Shown: positions 16,052 to 23,893 of the stretch, one piece after another
Numbering within the stretch: the first letter of the stretch is position 1
How the letters are laid out: the number at the start of each line of letters is the position of its first letter
Assembly (NCBI RefSeq): GCF_025137375.1
Contig: NZ_CP073720.1
Coordinates: 6,844,501 to 6,908,500, forward strand
DNA from: Dactylosporangium fulvum
GTDB taxonomy: Bacteria; Actinomycetota; Actinomycetes; Mycobacteriales; Micromonosporaceae
Length of the DNA stretch: 64,000 bases
Direction of reading: 5' to 3'
Position numbers and translations under genes: made by a program
The notes under the pieces: model-generated
What the model was told of the DNA's origin: nothing
Seen by the model: the letters and a program-made list of their open reading frames with translations, nothing else
Databases searched by the model: none

Positions 16052-18072
16052 CGACGGCCCCCGTCAGATCCGACGCTCGGAGCGCGCCGGCAGCGAGCTT
16101 CGACCGCCGGCTGATCGCGCCCATGGTCCTCGGCGCGGTGATGAACCCCATCAACACCTCGATCATCGCGGTCGCGCTCGTCCCGATCGGACGGGCGCTC
16201 GACGCCCCGGCATCGCAGACCGCCTGGCTGGTCTCCGCCCTCTACCTGGCGACCGCGATCGGCCAACCCGTCGCGGGCCGGCTGGTCGATATGCACGGAC
16301 CTCGACGGCTGTTCCTCGTCAGCACCGTGCTCGTCGGCGTCGCCGGTGTCGTGGGGGCGCTGGCCTCCGACCTCCCCGTCCTCGTCGTGGCGCGGGTGCT
16401 GCTCGGACTCGGCACCTGCGCCGGCTATCCCGCCGCGATGTACCTGATCCTCGCCGAGGCCCGCCGAACCGGCGAAGACAGCCCCAGCGGCGTGCTCACG
16501 GTGCTGGCGGTGTCGAGCCAGACCATCGCGGTCGTCGGACCGACCCTGGGCGGCCTGTTGATCGATCTCGGCGGCTGGCGGACGACCTTCGCCGTCAACG
16601 TCCCGCTGGCGCTCGCCGCGTTCACGGTCGGTTGGCGGCGGATGCCGAGGCAGGCACGGCCGGCCGTTCGCGGACCCGTGACCCTCGACCTGCCGGGCAT
16701 CGCGGCATTCTCCGTGACGCTCGCCGCGCTCCTGCTGTTCCTGATGCGGCCCGCGGTCGCGGACCTCTGGCTGCTCGCGGTCGCCGCGATCGCCGGCACC
16801 GGCTTCACGGTTCGCGAGCTGCGCACAGCAGCCCCCTTCGTCGACCTCCGCGTGCTGGGCGGCAACCTCGCACTGGTCGCGACGTACGCGCGCCAGTTGC
16901 TCGCCGGGCTCACCATGTATGCCGTCCTCTACGGCGTCTCGCAGTGGCTCCAGGACGGCCGCGGACTGTCGCCCTCCCAGGCCGGTCTTCTGCTGTTCCC
17001 ACTGAGCGGCTCGGCCCTGCTGGCCTCCGCGGTGACCGGCCGGCTCCCCTGGATCAAGGCCAAGCTGGTCGTCGGCGCGGCGCTGCAGGTGGCCGGCTGC
17101 GCGCTGCTCCTCGCCGTCGGCGGCGGCACCCCGGTGTGGTGCCTGGTCCTGCTGATGGTGTGCTTCGGGCTCCCGACGGGACTGCTCACCCTGGGCAACC
17201 AGAACGCCGTCTACCACCAGGCCGACGCGGCAAGGATCGCCTCGTCCGCCGGACTGCTGCGCACCTTCATGTACCTCGGTGCCATCGGCGCCTCCGCAGC
17301 CACCGGCGCCTTCTTCGGACCCCGCGCCGACACCGCCGGGATGCACGCGCTCGCCTGGGTCCTGCTCGCCTGCGCCGCCGCGCTGCTCGTCCTCACCGTG
17401 CTGGACCGCGGACTCCGTCGCGTCGGGGCACGACCCGGGACTCGATCAGCCCGGCAGGATCCTCGCAAGGGAGCACACATGACCCTGACCCTCGACCCGG
17501 CCCGCACCGCGCTGCTGGTCATGGACTACCAACCCGTCCTCGCCGCCCGGATCCCGGACGCCGTCGCCCAGCTGGACCGCGTCCGGACCGCACTCGACGT
17601 GGTTCGCCGCCACGGCGGCCACGTCGGCTACGTCCGGGTCGGATTCACCGACGAAGACTACGAACGGGTGCCGGAACACAGCCGTTTCGCGGCGAGAGCG
17701 CGGCAGCTGGGGCCCGCCCTCCACGCCGACGCCCCCGGGACCCAGGTGCACAGCGAACTCGCGCCGCTGCCGGGTGACGTCCTGGTCCGCAAGTCCCGCG
17801 TCGGCGCGTTCTCAACCACCGACCTGCACCAGCAGCTGCAGGAGCGCGGCGTCGACACGCTCGTGCTGGCCGGCTTCAGCACCAGCGGGGTGGTGCTCTC
17901 GACGGTGCGGGACGCCGCCGACCGCGACTACCGGGTGGTGGTGCTCGCCGACGGCTGCGCCGATCCCGACCCGGAGGTGCACACCTTCCTCATCGACCGG
18001 ATCTTCCCCGCCCAGGCCGCCGTCACCAAGGTCGCCGACCTGGAACCGGCGCTCACGGCGGGCAGGGGCTGA
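16048..18072 (+). CDS. MFS transporter fused in frame to isochorismatase-like hydrolase
   Basis: The frame is open for 674 residues with no stop between two domains. Residues about 20-460 form an MFS drug/H+ antiporter (about 12-14 helices; GRLVDMHGPRR is the loop 2-3 motif A variant). Residues 478-674 form an isochorismatase-like domain with catalytic-type Asp493 (LLVMDYQ) and Lys582 (VRKSRVGAF). The usual catalytic Cys position is Val615 in STSGVVLST. GTG 16048 overlaps marR. An ATG at 17479 with AAGGGAG five bases ahead could also start the hydrolase separately. Either a true fusion or two products is possible. Confidence 0.75.
   Translation: MTTAPVRSDARSAPAASFDRRLIAPMVLGAVMNPINTSIIAVALVPIGRALDAPASQTAWLVSALYLATAIGQPVAGRLVDMHGPRRLFLVSTVLVGVAGVVGALASDLPVLVVARVLLGLGTCAGYPAAMYLILAEARRTGEDSPSGVLTVLAVSSQTIAVVGPTLGGLLIDLGGWRTTFAVNVPLALAAFTVGWRRMPRQARPAVRGPVTLDLPGIAAFSVTLAALLLFLMRPAVADLWLLAVAAIAGTGFTVRELRTAAPFVDLRVLGGNLALVATYARQLLAGLTMYAVLYGVSQWLQDGRGLSPSQAGLLLFPLSGSALLASAVTGRLPWIKAKLVVGAALQVAGCALLLAVGGGTPVWCLVLLMVCFGLPTGLLTLGNQNAVYHQADAARIASSAGLLRTFMYLGAIGASAATGAFFGPRADTAGMHALAWVLLACAAALLVLTVLDRGLRRVGARPGTRSARQDPRKGAHMTLTLDPARTALLVMDYQPVLAARIPDAVAQLDRVRTALDVVRRHGGHVGYVRVGFTDEDYERVPEHSRFAARARQLGPALHADAPGTQVHSELAPLPGDVLVRKSRVGAFSTTDLHQQLQERGVDTLVLAGFSTSGVVLSTVRDAADRDYRVVVLADGCADPDPEVHTFLIDRIFPAQAAVTKVADLEPALTAGRG
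17466..17481 (+). promoter_or_regulatory. Internal ribosome-binding site and ATG for the isochorismatase domain
   Basis: AAGGGAG-CACAC-ATG lies at the junction between the transporter and hydrolase domains. It would allow a free 197-residue hydrolase to be made from the fused reading frame, or it may be a relic of two once-separate genes. Confidence 0.55.
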
Positions 18073-18206
18073 CCACCTTCCCGGGTCGCACTCCGGTGCC
18101 GGTCGGTCGCATCGACGCGGCCGGTTTGTGATGGCTTCAGCCGGATGGGCGGTCGCCGATCCAGCGGGCGGCGAGCAGTCCGGACCCGGCGGTCAGGACA
18201 GCGGCC

Positions 18207-18665
18207 GCCCGCGGCCGCCGCCCGGGCCTGACCGCCGGCTTCCTCACCGGCGCCATCGGCAGCGTCGGCGTCGTCACCGCCGCCGTCACCGACACCCCGG
18301 CCCTGCTGTTCGTCGCCCTGTTCGTCTACGGCGCCGGCACCGCCACCAACCTCCAGGCCCGCTACGCCGGCGCCGACCTCGCCGACCCCGCGCACCGCGC
18401 CCGCGCCATCGCCCTCATCCTGCTCGGCATCGGCTGGAACCTCGGCCTCGTCTCCGGCACCACCCTCATCACCGACGCCGTCCCGCTGGCCACCCGCGCC
18501 AAGACCCAGGGCGCCGTCGACGTCGCGATCGCCGTCGCCGGCACCACCGGCGGCATGGGCTCCGGACTGCTCGTCGCCGCCACCAGCTATCCCGCCCTCG
18601 CCCTCGTCGGCGGCATCCTCGCCCTGCTCATCCTCCCCGCCGTCGCCACCGCCCGCCGGGCATGA
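18207..18665 (+). pseudogene. MFS transporter remnant with internal deletion
   Basis: The frame reads GLTAGFLTGAIGSVGVVTAAV, then TNLQARYAGADLADPAHRARAI, then LILLGIGWNLGLVSGT and TRAKTQGAVDVAIAVAGTTG, ending at TGA 18663-18665. These are recognisable pieces of a 12-helix MFS protein. The start is missing, and the segment between RARAI and LILLGIGWN, normally spanning several helices, is absent. It is therefore a decayed gene. The remnant lies just upstream of a TetR-type operator, suggesting it was once part of the same regulon. Confidence 0.75.
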
Positions 18666-18720
18666 CCAGCACCCCGCACCAGCCCTGACCTCACATGTGT
18701 CCACGGCCGCCGCCCGCATC

Positions 18721-18755
18721 TCGTACATCGTATCGCTTAGCGATACAGTGTACGA
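18721..18755. promoter_or_regulatory. Nested 35-bp TetR-type operator upstream of nuoH
   Basis: The inner dyad GTATCGCT-T-AGCGATAC is perfect, and outer arms TCGTACA and TGTACGA are also perfect inverted repeats, all centred on base 18738. The inner element resembles operators of TetR regulators that control MFS pumps. It ends one base before the preferred nuoH ATG, so repressor binding would block nuoH expression. The TetR gene at 19971-20654 is the nearest candidate regulator. Confidence 0.75.
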
Positions 18756-18756
18756 C

Positions 18757-20091
18757 ATGCAGCAGCAGTCCAGCGGTGTCGACATGGCGGATCCTTGGTG
18801 GCTGGTGCTCGCCAAGATCGCCGTGGTGTTCGTGTTCCTCAACCTGATGACGATCTTCGTCATCGTGTTCGAGCGGAAGCTCGTCGCGCGGATGCAGGTC
18901 CGCCCGGGACCGAACCGCGCCGGGCCCGGAGGCTGGCTGCAGTCGCTCGCCGACGGCCTCAAGCTCATCTTCAAGGAGGACATCCGGCCCGCCGCCGCGG
19001 ACCGGATCGTCTACGTCGCGGCGCCGGTGATCTCCGTCGTCTGCGCGTTCACCGCCTTCTCGATCATCCCGTTCGGCCCTGTGGTCGGCGTGTTCGGCGA
19101 GCGGACCGCGTTGCAACTGGCCGACCCGCCCATCGGTGTGCTGGTGGCACTGGCGTGCACGTCGGTCGGTGTCTACGGCGTGGTCCTCGCGGGCTGGGCG
19201 TCCGGCTCGTCATATCCGTTGTTCGGCGCGCTGCGCTCGGCCGCGCAGATGATCTCCTACGAGGTCGTCCTCGGCCTGTCGATCGTCGGCGTGCTGCTGG
19301 CGAGCGGCTCGTTGCGCACGTCGGAGATCGTGGCCGCACAGGCTCACGACGGCTGGTTCGCGCTCGTGCTGCTCCCGAGCTTTCTGACGTACTTCATCGC
19401 GAGTGTCGGAGAGACCAACCGTGCCCCGTTCGATCTCGCGGAAGCGGAGTCCGAGCTCGTCGGCGGCTTCCACACGGAATACTCCTCGGTCAAGTTCATG
19501 CTGCTGTTCCTCGCCGAGTACATCAACGTGATCACCGTCTGCGCCCTGGCCACCACCCTGTTCCTCGGCGGCTGGCGCGCACCGTGGCCCTTGTCAGCGG
19601 TCGGCGACGGCGCGCTCAACCAGGGCTACTGGCCACTGCTGTGGTTCGTCGCCAAGGTCCTGGTGCTCGTGGCCGTGTTCGTCTGGCTTCGCGGCACGCT
19701 GCCCCGGTTGCGCTACGACCAGTACATGCGGTTCAGCTGGAAGGTGCTGCTCCCGGGCAGCCTCGTCTGGATCCTGCTCGTGGCCGGCATCCGGGTCAGT
19801 GGTGCCGGCCCGGCCGTGCGCTGGACCGTGCTGGGCGCCGCCGCGGCGGTGCTGATCGCCGCCCTGGTCGTGGCGGGGCGGCGCAGCGCCCGGCGCCGCG
19901 TCGTGCTGCCGCCGCCGTCCGGCGGGTTCCCACTGCCGCCGCTGGACCTCGTCGTGCCGCCGCACGGAGCTCAGCGGCGCGCGGCCAGCGCTACCTCGAT
20001 GCCGTCGAGCAGCCACTCCAGGCCGGTCATGAACGTGTCGTCGGAGTCCTCCCCCACCGGTTCCTTGAGCAACGGTGCCAGCACCGGGTAG
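18757..20091 (+). CDS. nuoH: NADH-quinone oxidoreductase subunit H (NuoH), stand-alone copy
   Basis: A 444-residue membrane subunit of complex I. Conserved parts include VFERKLVARMQVRPGPNRAG, the quinone-site loop beginning GETNRAPFDLAEAESELVGG followed by FHTEYSS, and TLPRLRYDQYM. No other nuo gene is nearby, so it is a paralogue outside the main operon, perhaps replacing the housekeeping subunit under quinone-site inhibitor stress (inference). ATG 18757 follows a 35-bp operator directly; ATG 18784 is an alternative. The last 40 or so residues are read antisense to the tetR gene and are low-complexity. Confidence 0.85.
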   Translation: MQQQSSGVDMADPWWLVLAKIAVVFVFLNLMTIFVIVFERKLVARMQVRPGPNRAGPGGWLQSLADGLKLIFKEDIRPAAADRIVYVAAPVISVVCAFTAFSIIPFGPVVGVFGERTALQLADPPIGVLVALACTSVGVYGVVLAGWASGSSYPLFGALRSAAQMISYEVVLGLSIVGVLLASGSLRTSEIVAAQAHDGWFALVLLPSFLTYFIASVGETNRAPFDLAEAESELVGGFHTEYSSVKFMLLFLAEYINVITVCALATTLFLGGWRAPWPLSAVGDGALNQGYWPLLWFVAKVLVLVAVFVWLRGTLPRLRYDQYMRFSWKVLLPGSLVWILLVAGIRVSGAGPAVRWTVLGAAAAVLIAALVVAGRRSARRRVVLPPPSGGFPLPPLDLVVPPHGAQRRAASATSMPSSSHSRPVMNVSSESSPTGSLSNGASTG

Positions 20092-20654
20092 GAGCCGGTG
20101 TCGGCAAGACTCGACAGGTAGGGCCGCATCGCCTCGCTCCAGTCCGCGGAGCCGCCCGCGTCGTAGGTGAGCTGCCGGGTCACGTGCCCCATCGTGTAGT
20201 CGTCGACGGCGTTGACGATCCGCACCGCTTGCGCCGGATCGGTGGTCAGCGAGTGGAGCGCGACGACGGATCGCTCCAGTTGCAGCACGCTGTTCGGGCC
20301 GATCCGCGGCCGCCGCGCGTACAACGTCACCGCCCACGGATGGGCGAGGCAGAGCCGGCGCTTGCGGGTGGCGATGACGATGAGCGCGTCGCGCCAGCCC
20401 GGCGGCAGCGGGTCGCCCGCCACGACCGCGCCGGCGAGCTCGTCGAACATCAGGTCGAGCAGGTCGTCCTTCCGCTCGATGTGGCTGTAGAGCGTCATCG
20501 GCCGGGCGCCGAGCTCCGCCGCCACCCGCCGGATCGACACCGCGTCGAGCCCTTCGGCGTCAGCGATGCGCAAACCCGCCGCCACGACGTCCGCCCGGGT
20601 GAGCCTGGGCCTTCGCGCCGGCTCCGGACGCGACCAGACCGGTGTGCTGCTCAT
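19971..20654 (-). CDS. TetR-family regulator with TetR_C-type domain
   Basis: A 227-residue repressor. The N-terminal domain contains LTRADVVAAGLRIADAEGLD and SIRRVAAELGARPMTLYSHI (helix-turn-helix, about residues 20-62). The C-terminal half resembles the TetR_C family of MFS-pump regulators (DYTMGHVTRQL segment). Its ATG overlaps the MFS gene stop (ATGA), so it is the last gene of an ArsR-MFS-TetR operon. Its 3' end overlaps the nuoH 3' end by 121 bp on the opposite strand. It may bind the 18721-18755 operator. Confidence 0.88.
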   Translation of the reverse strand: MSSTPVWSRPEPARRPRLTRADVVAAGLRIADAEGLDAVSIRRVAAELGARPMTLYSHIERKDDLLDLMFDELAGAVVAGDPLPPGWRDALIVIATRKRRLCLAHPWAVTLYARRPRIGPNSVLQLERSVVALHSLTTDPAQAVRIVNAVDDYTMGHVTRQLTYDAGGSADWSEAMRPYLSSLADTGSYPVLAPLLKEPVGEDSDDTFMTGLEWLLDGIEVALAARR

Positions 20655-22009
20655 GGTGCCACTGTCTCACCCGGCACGTCGGCGGGCGGCGCCGCCTCAC
20701 TGCGTGGACCGCCCGGCGGCACCCGGGACGCCGGCCGGTCCGGCAGGTCCCGGTGCTGATGGAGTGGCCCGACGAGCAGGACCAGTCCCGTGAGGGCCAG
20801 TCCGCTCGTGAGGATCCACATCGCCGGCCGCACGCCGAGCGCGGTGCCGAGCGCCCCGCCGAGCAGAGCGCCGAGAGGGATGGTGCCGTAGTTGACGAGT
20901 TGCATGCTCACGGTGACCCGGCCGAGCAGGCCGTGCGGTGTGTACGTCTGCCGGAAGCCGCCCTTGAGCACGTTGCCCACCGCGACCCCGGCGCCGATGA
21001 CGAACCCGCCGATGACCGTCAGCGCCAGCCCGGCGCGCGGCGTGGTGAGCGGGATCAGCAGCCCGAACGGCGCCGCGCCGAGTTCGGCGGCGACCAGGCT
21101 GCGGGCCGACCCGAAGCGACGGGCCAGAGCGGTGGCCGAGGAGGCGCCGAGCACCGCGCCGAGGCCGGTCGCGGCGGTCAGGCCCCCGGCCGCGCCCGGG
21201 CTCACCCCGACCTCGCGGACCAGGAAGACGACCAGGATCGCTTGGTGCCCGATCAGTCCGATGTTGCTGATCGCGCCGAACACCGTGAGCACCCGCAGGT
21301 AGGGGTCCCGGGCCACGAACCGGATGCCTTCGCCGATGTCCTGGCGCAGGGTGCTGTCATGCCGCGCGCGCTTCGGGCGGGTTTCGCGGGACCTGATCGA
21401 CAGCAGGCACAACGCCGAGGCGAGGAAACTCGCCACGTCGACGAGAAGCGCATTGGCCGCACCGGCGAGCTGGGTGATCAGACCGGCCACACCTGGACCG
21501 CCGACCTGGGCGGCGGCCTCAGTGGCCTGCACCTTGGCGTTGCCCTCGGCCACCTCGTCGCGATGCAGCAGCGACGGCAGATAGACCTGGTAGGCCGTCT
21601 GGAAGAAGACGCTTGCGGTTCCCGCGCCGAGCGCGACGGCCAGCAGGTGACCGTAGGTCAGCCGGCCCAGCCAGGCGGCGACCGGAACGCTGAGGAACAG
21701 CAGCAGGGCGGCCAGATCACAGGCGAGCATCACCGGCCGACGCGGCAGGCGGTCCACCCAGGCGCCGACCGGCAGGCCGACGAGCAGCCAGGGCAGCCAC
21801 GCCGCCGCGGACAGCAGCGCCACCCGGAAGGTGCTCGCGTCGAGCGTGGCGACCGCGACGAGCGGCAGGGCGACGCTGGTCACGCTGCTGCCCAGTTTGC
21901 TGGTGGTCTGGCCGATCCAGAGCAGCCGGAAGTCCCGATGCCAGAACAGACCGCCCGGCCGCCGCCGGGTGCCGGGCGCGTGCGGCGGCGCGAGGCCGGC
22001 AGCCGTCAC
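20651..22009 (-). CDS. MFS transporter (enterobactin exporter EntS-like)
   Basis: A 452-residue MFS protein with about 12 helices. It begins near WHRDFRLLWIGQTTSKLGSS, a typical opening of EntS/MFS_3 transporters, with GAWVDRLPRRPVML as the loop 2-3 motif A. GTG 22009 overlaps the ArsR stop (GTGA) and its own stop overlaps the TetR start. Flanking regulators of two families suggest ligand-controlled efflux of an unknown compound. Confidence 0.85.
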   Translation of the reverse strand: MTAAGLAPPHAPGTRRRPGGLFWHRDFRLLWIGQTTSKLGSSVTSVALPLVAVATLDASTFRVALLSAAAWLPWLLVGLPVGAWVDRLPRRPVMLACDLAALLLFLSVPVAAWLGRLTYGHLLAVALGAGTASVFFQTAYQVYLPSLLHRDEVAEGNAKVQATEAAAQVGGPGVAGLITQLAGAANALLVDVASFLASALCLLSIRSRETRPKRARHDSTLRQDIGEGIRFVARDPYLRVLTVFGAISNIGLIGHQAILVVFLVREVGVSPGAAGGLTAATGLGAVLGASSATALARRFGSARSLVAAELGAAPFGLLIPLTTPRAGLALTVIGGFVIGAGVAVGNVLKGGFRQTYTPHGLLGRVTVSMQLVNYGTIPLGALLGGALGTALGVRPAMWILTSGLALTGLVLLVGPLHQHRDLPDRPASRVPPGGPRSEAAPPADVPGETVAP

Positions 22010-22578
22010 GGCTGTGCCGGCACACCGTGGACAAACAGGAACACCGGCTCTCGGGTCTGCCCGTCGTCGGGCACACCCCGGCGGGACCACCGCTCCAGCA
22101 CACCCAGAATCTCCCGCTCCACCTCACCGAGCTCAGCCGGCGTCAGGTGCAGCCACTTGTCGGCGGAGAACGCCGCGCCGTTCCATGCCGGACGTTCCTC
22201 CCTGGTCGCATACCAGGCTCGGGCCAGGCTGACGTGCCGGTCGAGGTTGAGCGAGACCGCCGCGTCGGCCACCGCCTGCCGGGCCGGGTCGTCGTCGAAG
22301 TCGCCGGCCGCCCAGCGCAAGCTCGACGAGGCCAACCGCCACCACCGCTCACGGCGGTCCTTGGCGAGTTCCCCCGCCTCCACGATCAGGTCGGCGGCAG
22401 CCAGCACCTTCAGGTGATGACTGATGTTGGCCACCGCCTGATCCGTCCGCTGAGCGAGGACGCTCGCGGTGGCCGGACCGTACACCTTGAGGACGTCCAT
22501 CAGCCGGCGGCGCAGCGGGTGTGACATCGCGGCGAGCACCCGGGAGTCGGTCACCTGGCGGCCTTCAGCGTCGATCAT
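22006..22578 (-). CDS. ArsR-family winged-helix regulator
   Basis: A 190-residue regulator with an N-terminal ArsR helix-turn-helix (MSHPLRRRLMDVLKVYGPAT, then DQAVANISHHLKVLAAADLI) and a C-terminal extension of about 100 residues. No metal-binding CVC motif is visible, so metal sensing is unlikely. ATG 22578 is chosen because GGAGG precedes it and because earlier starts would overlap the operator-like dyad at 22618-22633. It heads the ArsR-MFS-TetR operon and probably controls it. Confidence 0.85.
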   Translation of the reverse strand: MIDAEGRQVTDSRVLAAMSHPLRRRLMDVLKVYGPATASVLAQRTDQAVANISHHLKVLAAADLIVEAGELAKDRRERWWRLASSSLRWAAGDFDDDPARQAVADAAVSLNLDRHVSLARAWYATREERPAWNGAAFSADKWLHLTPAELGEVEREILGVLERWSRRGVPDDGQTREPVFLFVHGVPAQP

Positions 22579-22617
22579 GCCCTCCACCATGACATGCACA
22601 ATGCCTCTTGTGCAATA

Positions 22618-22633
22618 ACTCTTGCGCAAGAGT
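22618..22633. promoter_or_regulatory. Candidate ArsR operator
   Basis: ACTCTTGC-GCAAGAGT is a perfect 16-bp palindrome, with a related half site (CTCTTGTGCAAT) 15 bp away toward the arsR start. It sits between arsR and the divergent GNAT remnant. Confidence 0.65.
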
Positions 22634-22657
22634 ATCTGAGCTACCTAGGATCTGGTC

Positions 22658-22860
22658 GTGCCGCGGCCGGACTTCCCCATCACCACCGCCCGCCTGCTCC
22701 TGCGACCGTTCACCGCGGACGGCTGGGGATGCGCCGTGAGGCACACTTCATCGACAACACGATCGTCAAGGGCGCCTGGCGCGAGGAGTACGTCTACGCA
22801 GTGCTCCAGCACGAATGGCGGGCACTGATGGGCGGACCGGCGCAATCAGGCGGCACGTAG
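22658..22860 (+). pseudogene. GNAT acetyltransferase remnant
   Basis: A GTG start at 22658 reads PRPDFPITTARLLLRPFTAD, the usual RimJ/RimL-type N-terminus. In another frame the sequence then gives GMRREAHFIDNTIVKGAWRE and EYVYAVLQHEW, the typical C-terminus, ending at 22860. About 100 central residues, including the acetyl-CoA loop, are missing and the two ends are out of frame. A single large deletion explains this. It is divergent from arsR. Confidence 0.7.
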
Positions 22861-23021
22861 GCCCGGATCCCGGGCATCGGTTTGTCCACTGTGGACGTCG
22901 CACCGGCTCGCCTGCGCGGACCGTCCGGTCGGTCGTGTCGATCAGGGACCGCGCTGGGTTCGTCCTGGCCCCTGTGGGTAGTTCTCGGCGAGGCTGGTCA
23001 CCCTGACGGGAGGTCGACGAG

Positions 23022-23780
23022 ATGATGGGAACTGAGCAGGGCAAGGGCGCGGTGATCGTCACCGGTGCGAGCCGGGGTATCGGCGCCGCGATCGCCCGAA
23101 AGCTGGCCGAGGACGGGTACGGCGTGGTGGTCAACTACGCGGCGGACGCGGCGGGCGCCGAGTCGGTGGTCTCCGACATCCACGGGCACGGCGGCCGGGC
23201 CATCGCCGTGCGCGCGGACGTGGCGGTACCGGGCGACGTCGCGGACCTGTTCGACCGGACGCAACAAGAGATGGGGCCGTTGGCCGCACTGGTCAACAAC
23301 GCCGGGACGACCGGCGGTCAGGCACGCATCGACGAGCAGGACGCCGACAAGCTGACCCGGCTGATGCGGGTCAACGTCGTGGGCCCCATGCTCTGCGCCA
23401 AGCACGCCGTGCAGGCGATGTCCACCGCGCACGGCGGCACCGGGGGCTCCATCGTCAACATCGCCTCGATCGCCGCCCAGGCGCCCCCCGGCATACCAGG
23501 ATACGTGCCGTACGAGGCCACCAAGGGCGCCATGGTGACGTTCAGCCGTGGCCTGTCGAACGAGGTCGCCCCCGAAGGGATCCGGGTCAACAGCGTCTCG
23601 CCGGGCGTCATCGACACGGCGATGTCGGCGGAGACCCCGGGTGCGAAGCAGGCCGCCGCGACCACCCCGCTCGGTCGTGTGGGCCGACCCGACGAGATCG
23701 CCGACACCGTGTCGTGGCTGGTCTCGCCGGCGGCGTCGTACGTCACCGGCGCCGATGTCACCGTCTCCGGCGGCATCTGA
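23022..23780 (+). CDS. Short-chain dehydrogenase/reductase (SDR), FabG-like
   Basis: A 252-residue classical SDR oxidoreductase. Motifs are the nucleotide-binding TGASRGIG at residues 14-21, NNAG at 92-95, and the catalytic Ser149, Tyr164 and Lys168 (YEATK), then VNSVSPGVIDT. The ATG follows GGGAGG at good spacing. The following gene is a quinone oxidoreductase-like protein about 110 bp away. Cofactor is likely NADP(H), inferred from the Arg after TGAS; substrate unknown. Confidence 0.9.
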   Translation: MMGTEQGKGAVIVTGASRGIGAAIARKLAEDGYGVVVNYAADAAGAESVVSDIHGHGGRAIAVRADVAVPGDVADLFDRTQQEMGPLAALVNNAGTTGGQARIDEQDADKLTRLMRVNVVGPMLCAKHAVQAMSTAHGGTGGSIVNIASIAAQAPPGIPGYVPYEATKGAMVTFSRGLSNEVAPEGIRVNSVSPGVIDTAMSAETPGAKQAAATTPLGRVGRPDEIADTVSWLVSPAASYVTGADVTVSGGI

Positions 23781-23893
23781 CCGGCGCGCGGACCGCCTGG
23801 CCCGTTCGGGTGAACGTCGTGCCGGCCCACCGCCGCACACTTGGAGGAGCACATCACCGCGGGCGAGTTCCAGCCGAGTGGAAGGAGTCGGGC

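Noticed and set aside
17774..18688. 304-codon frame continuing beyond the isochorismatase domain
   Set aside because: It is an alternative frame of the hydrolase and then of the MFS remnant, ending in Arg/His/Pro runs typical of frame shadows.
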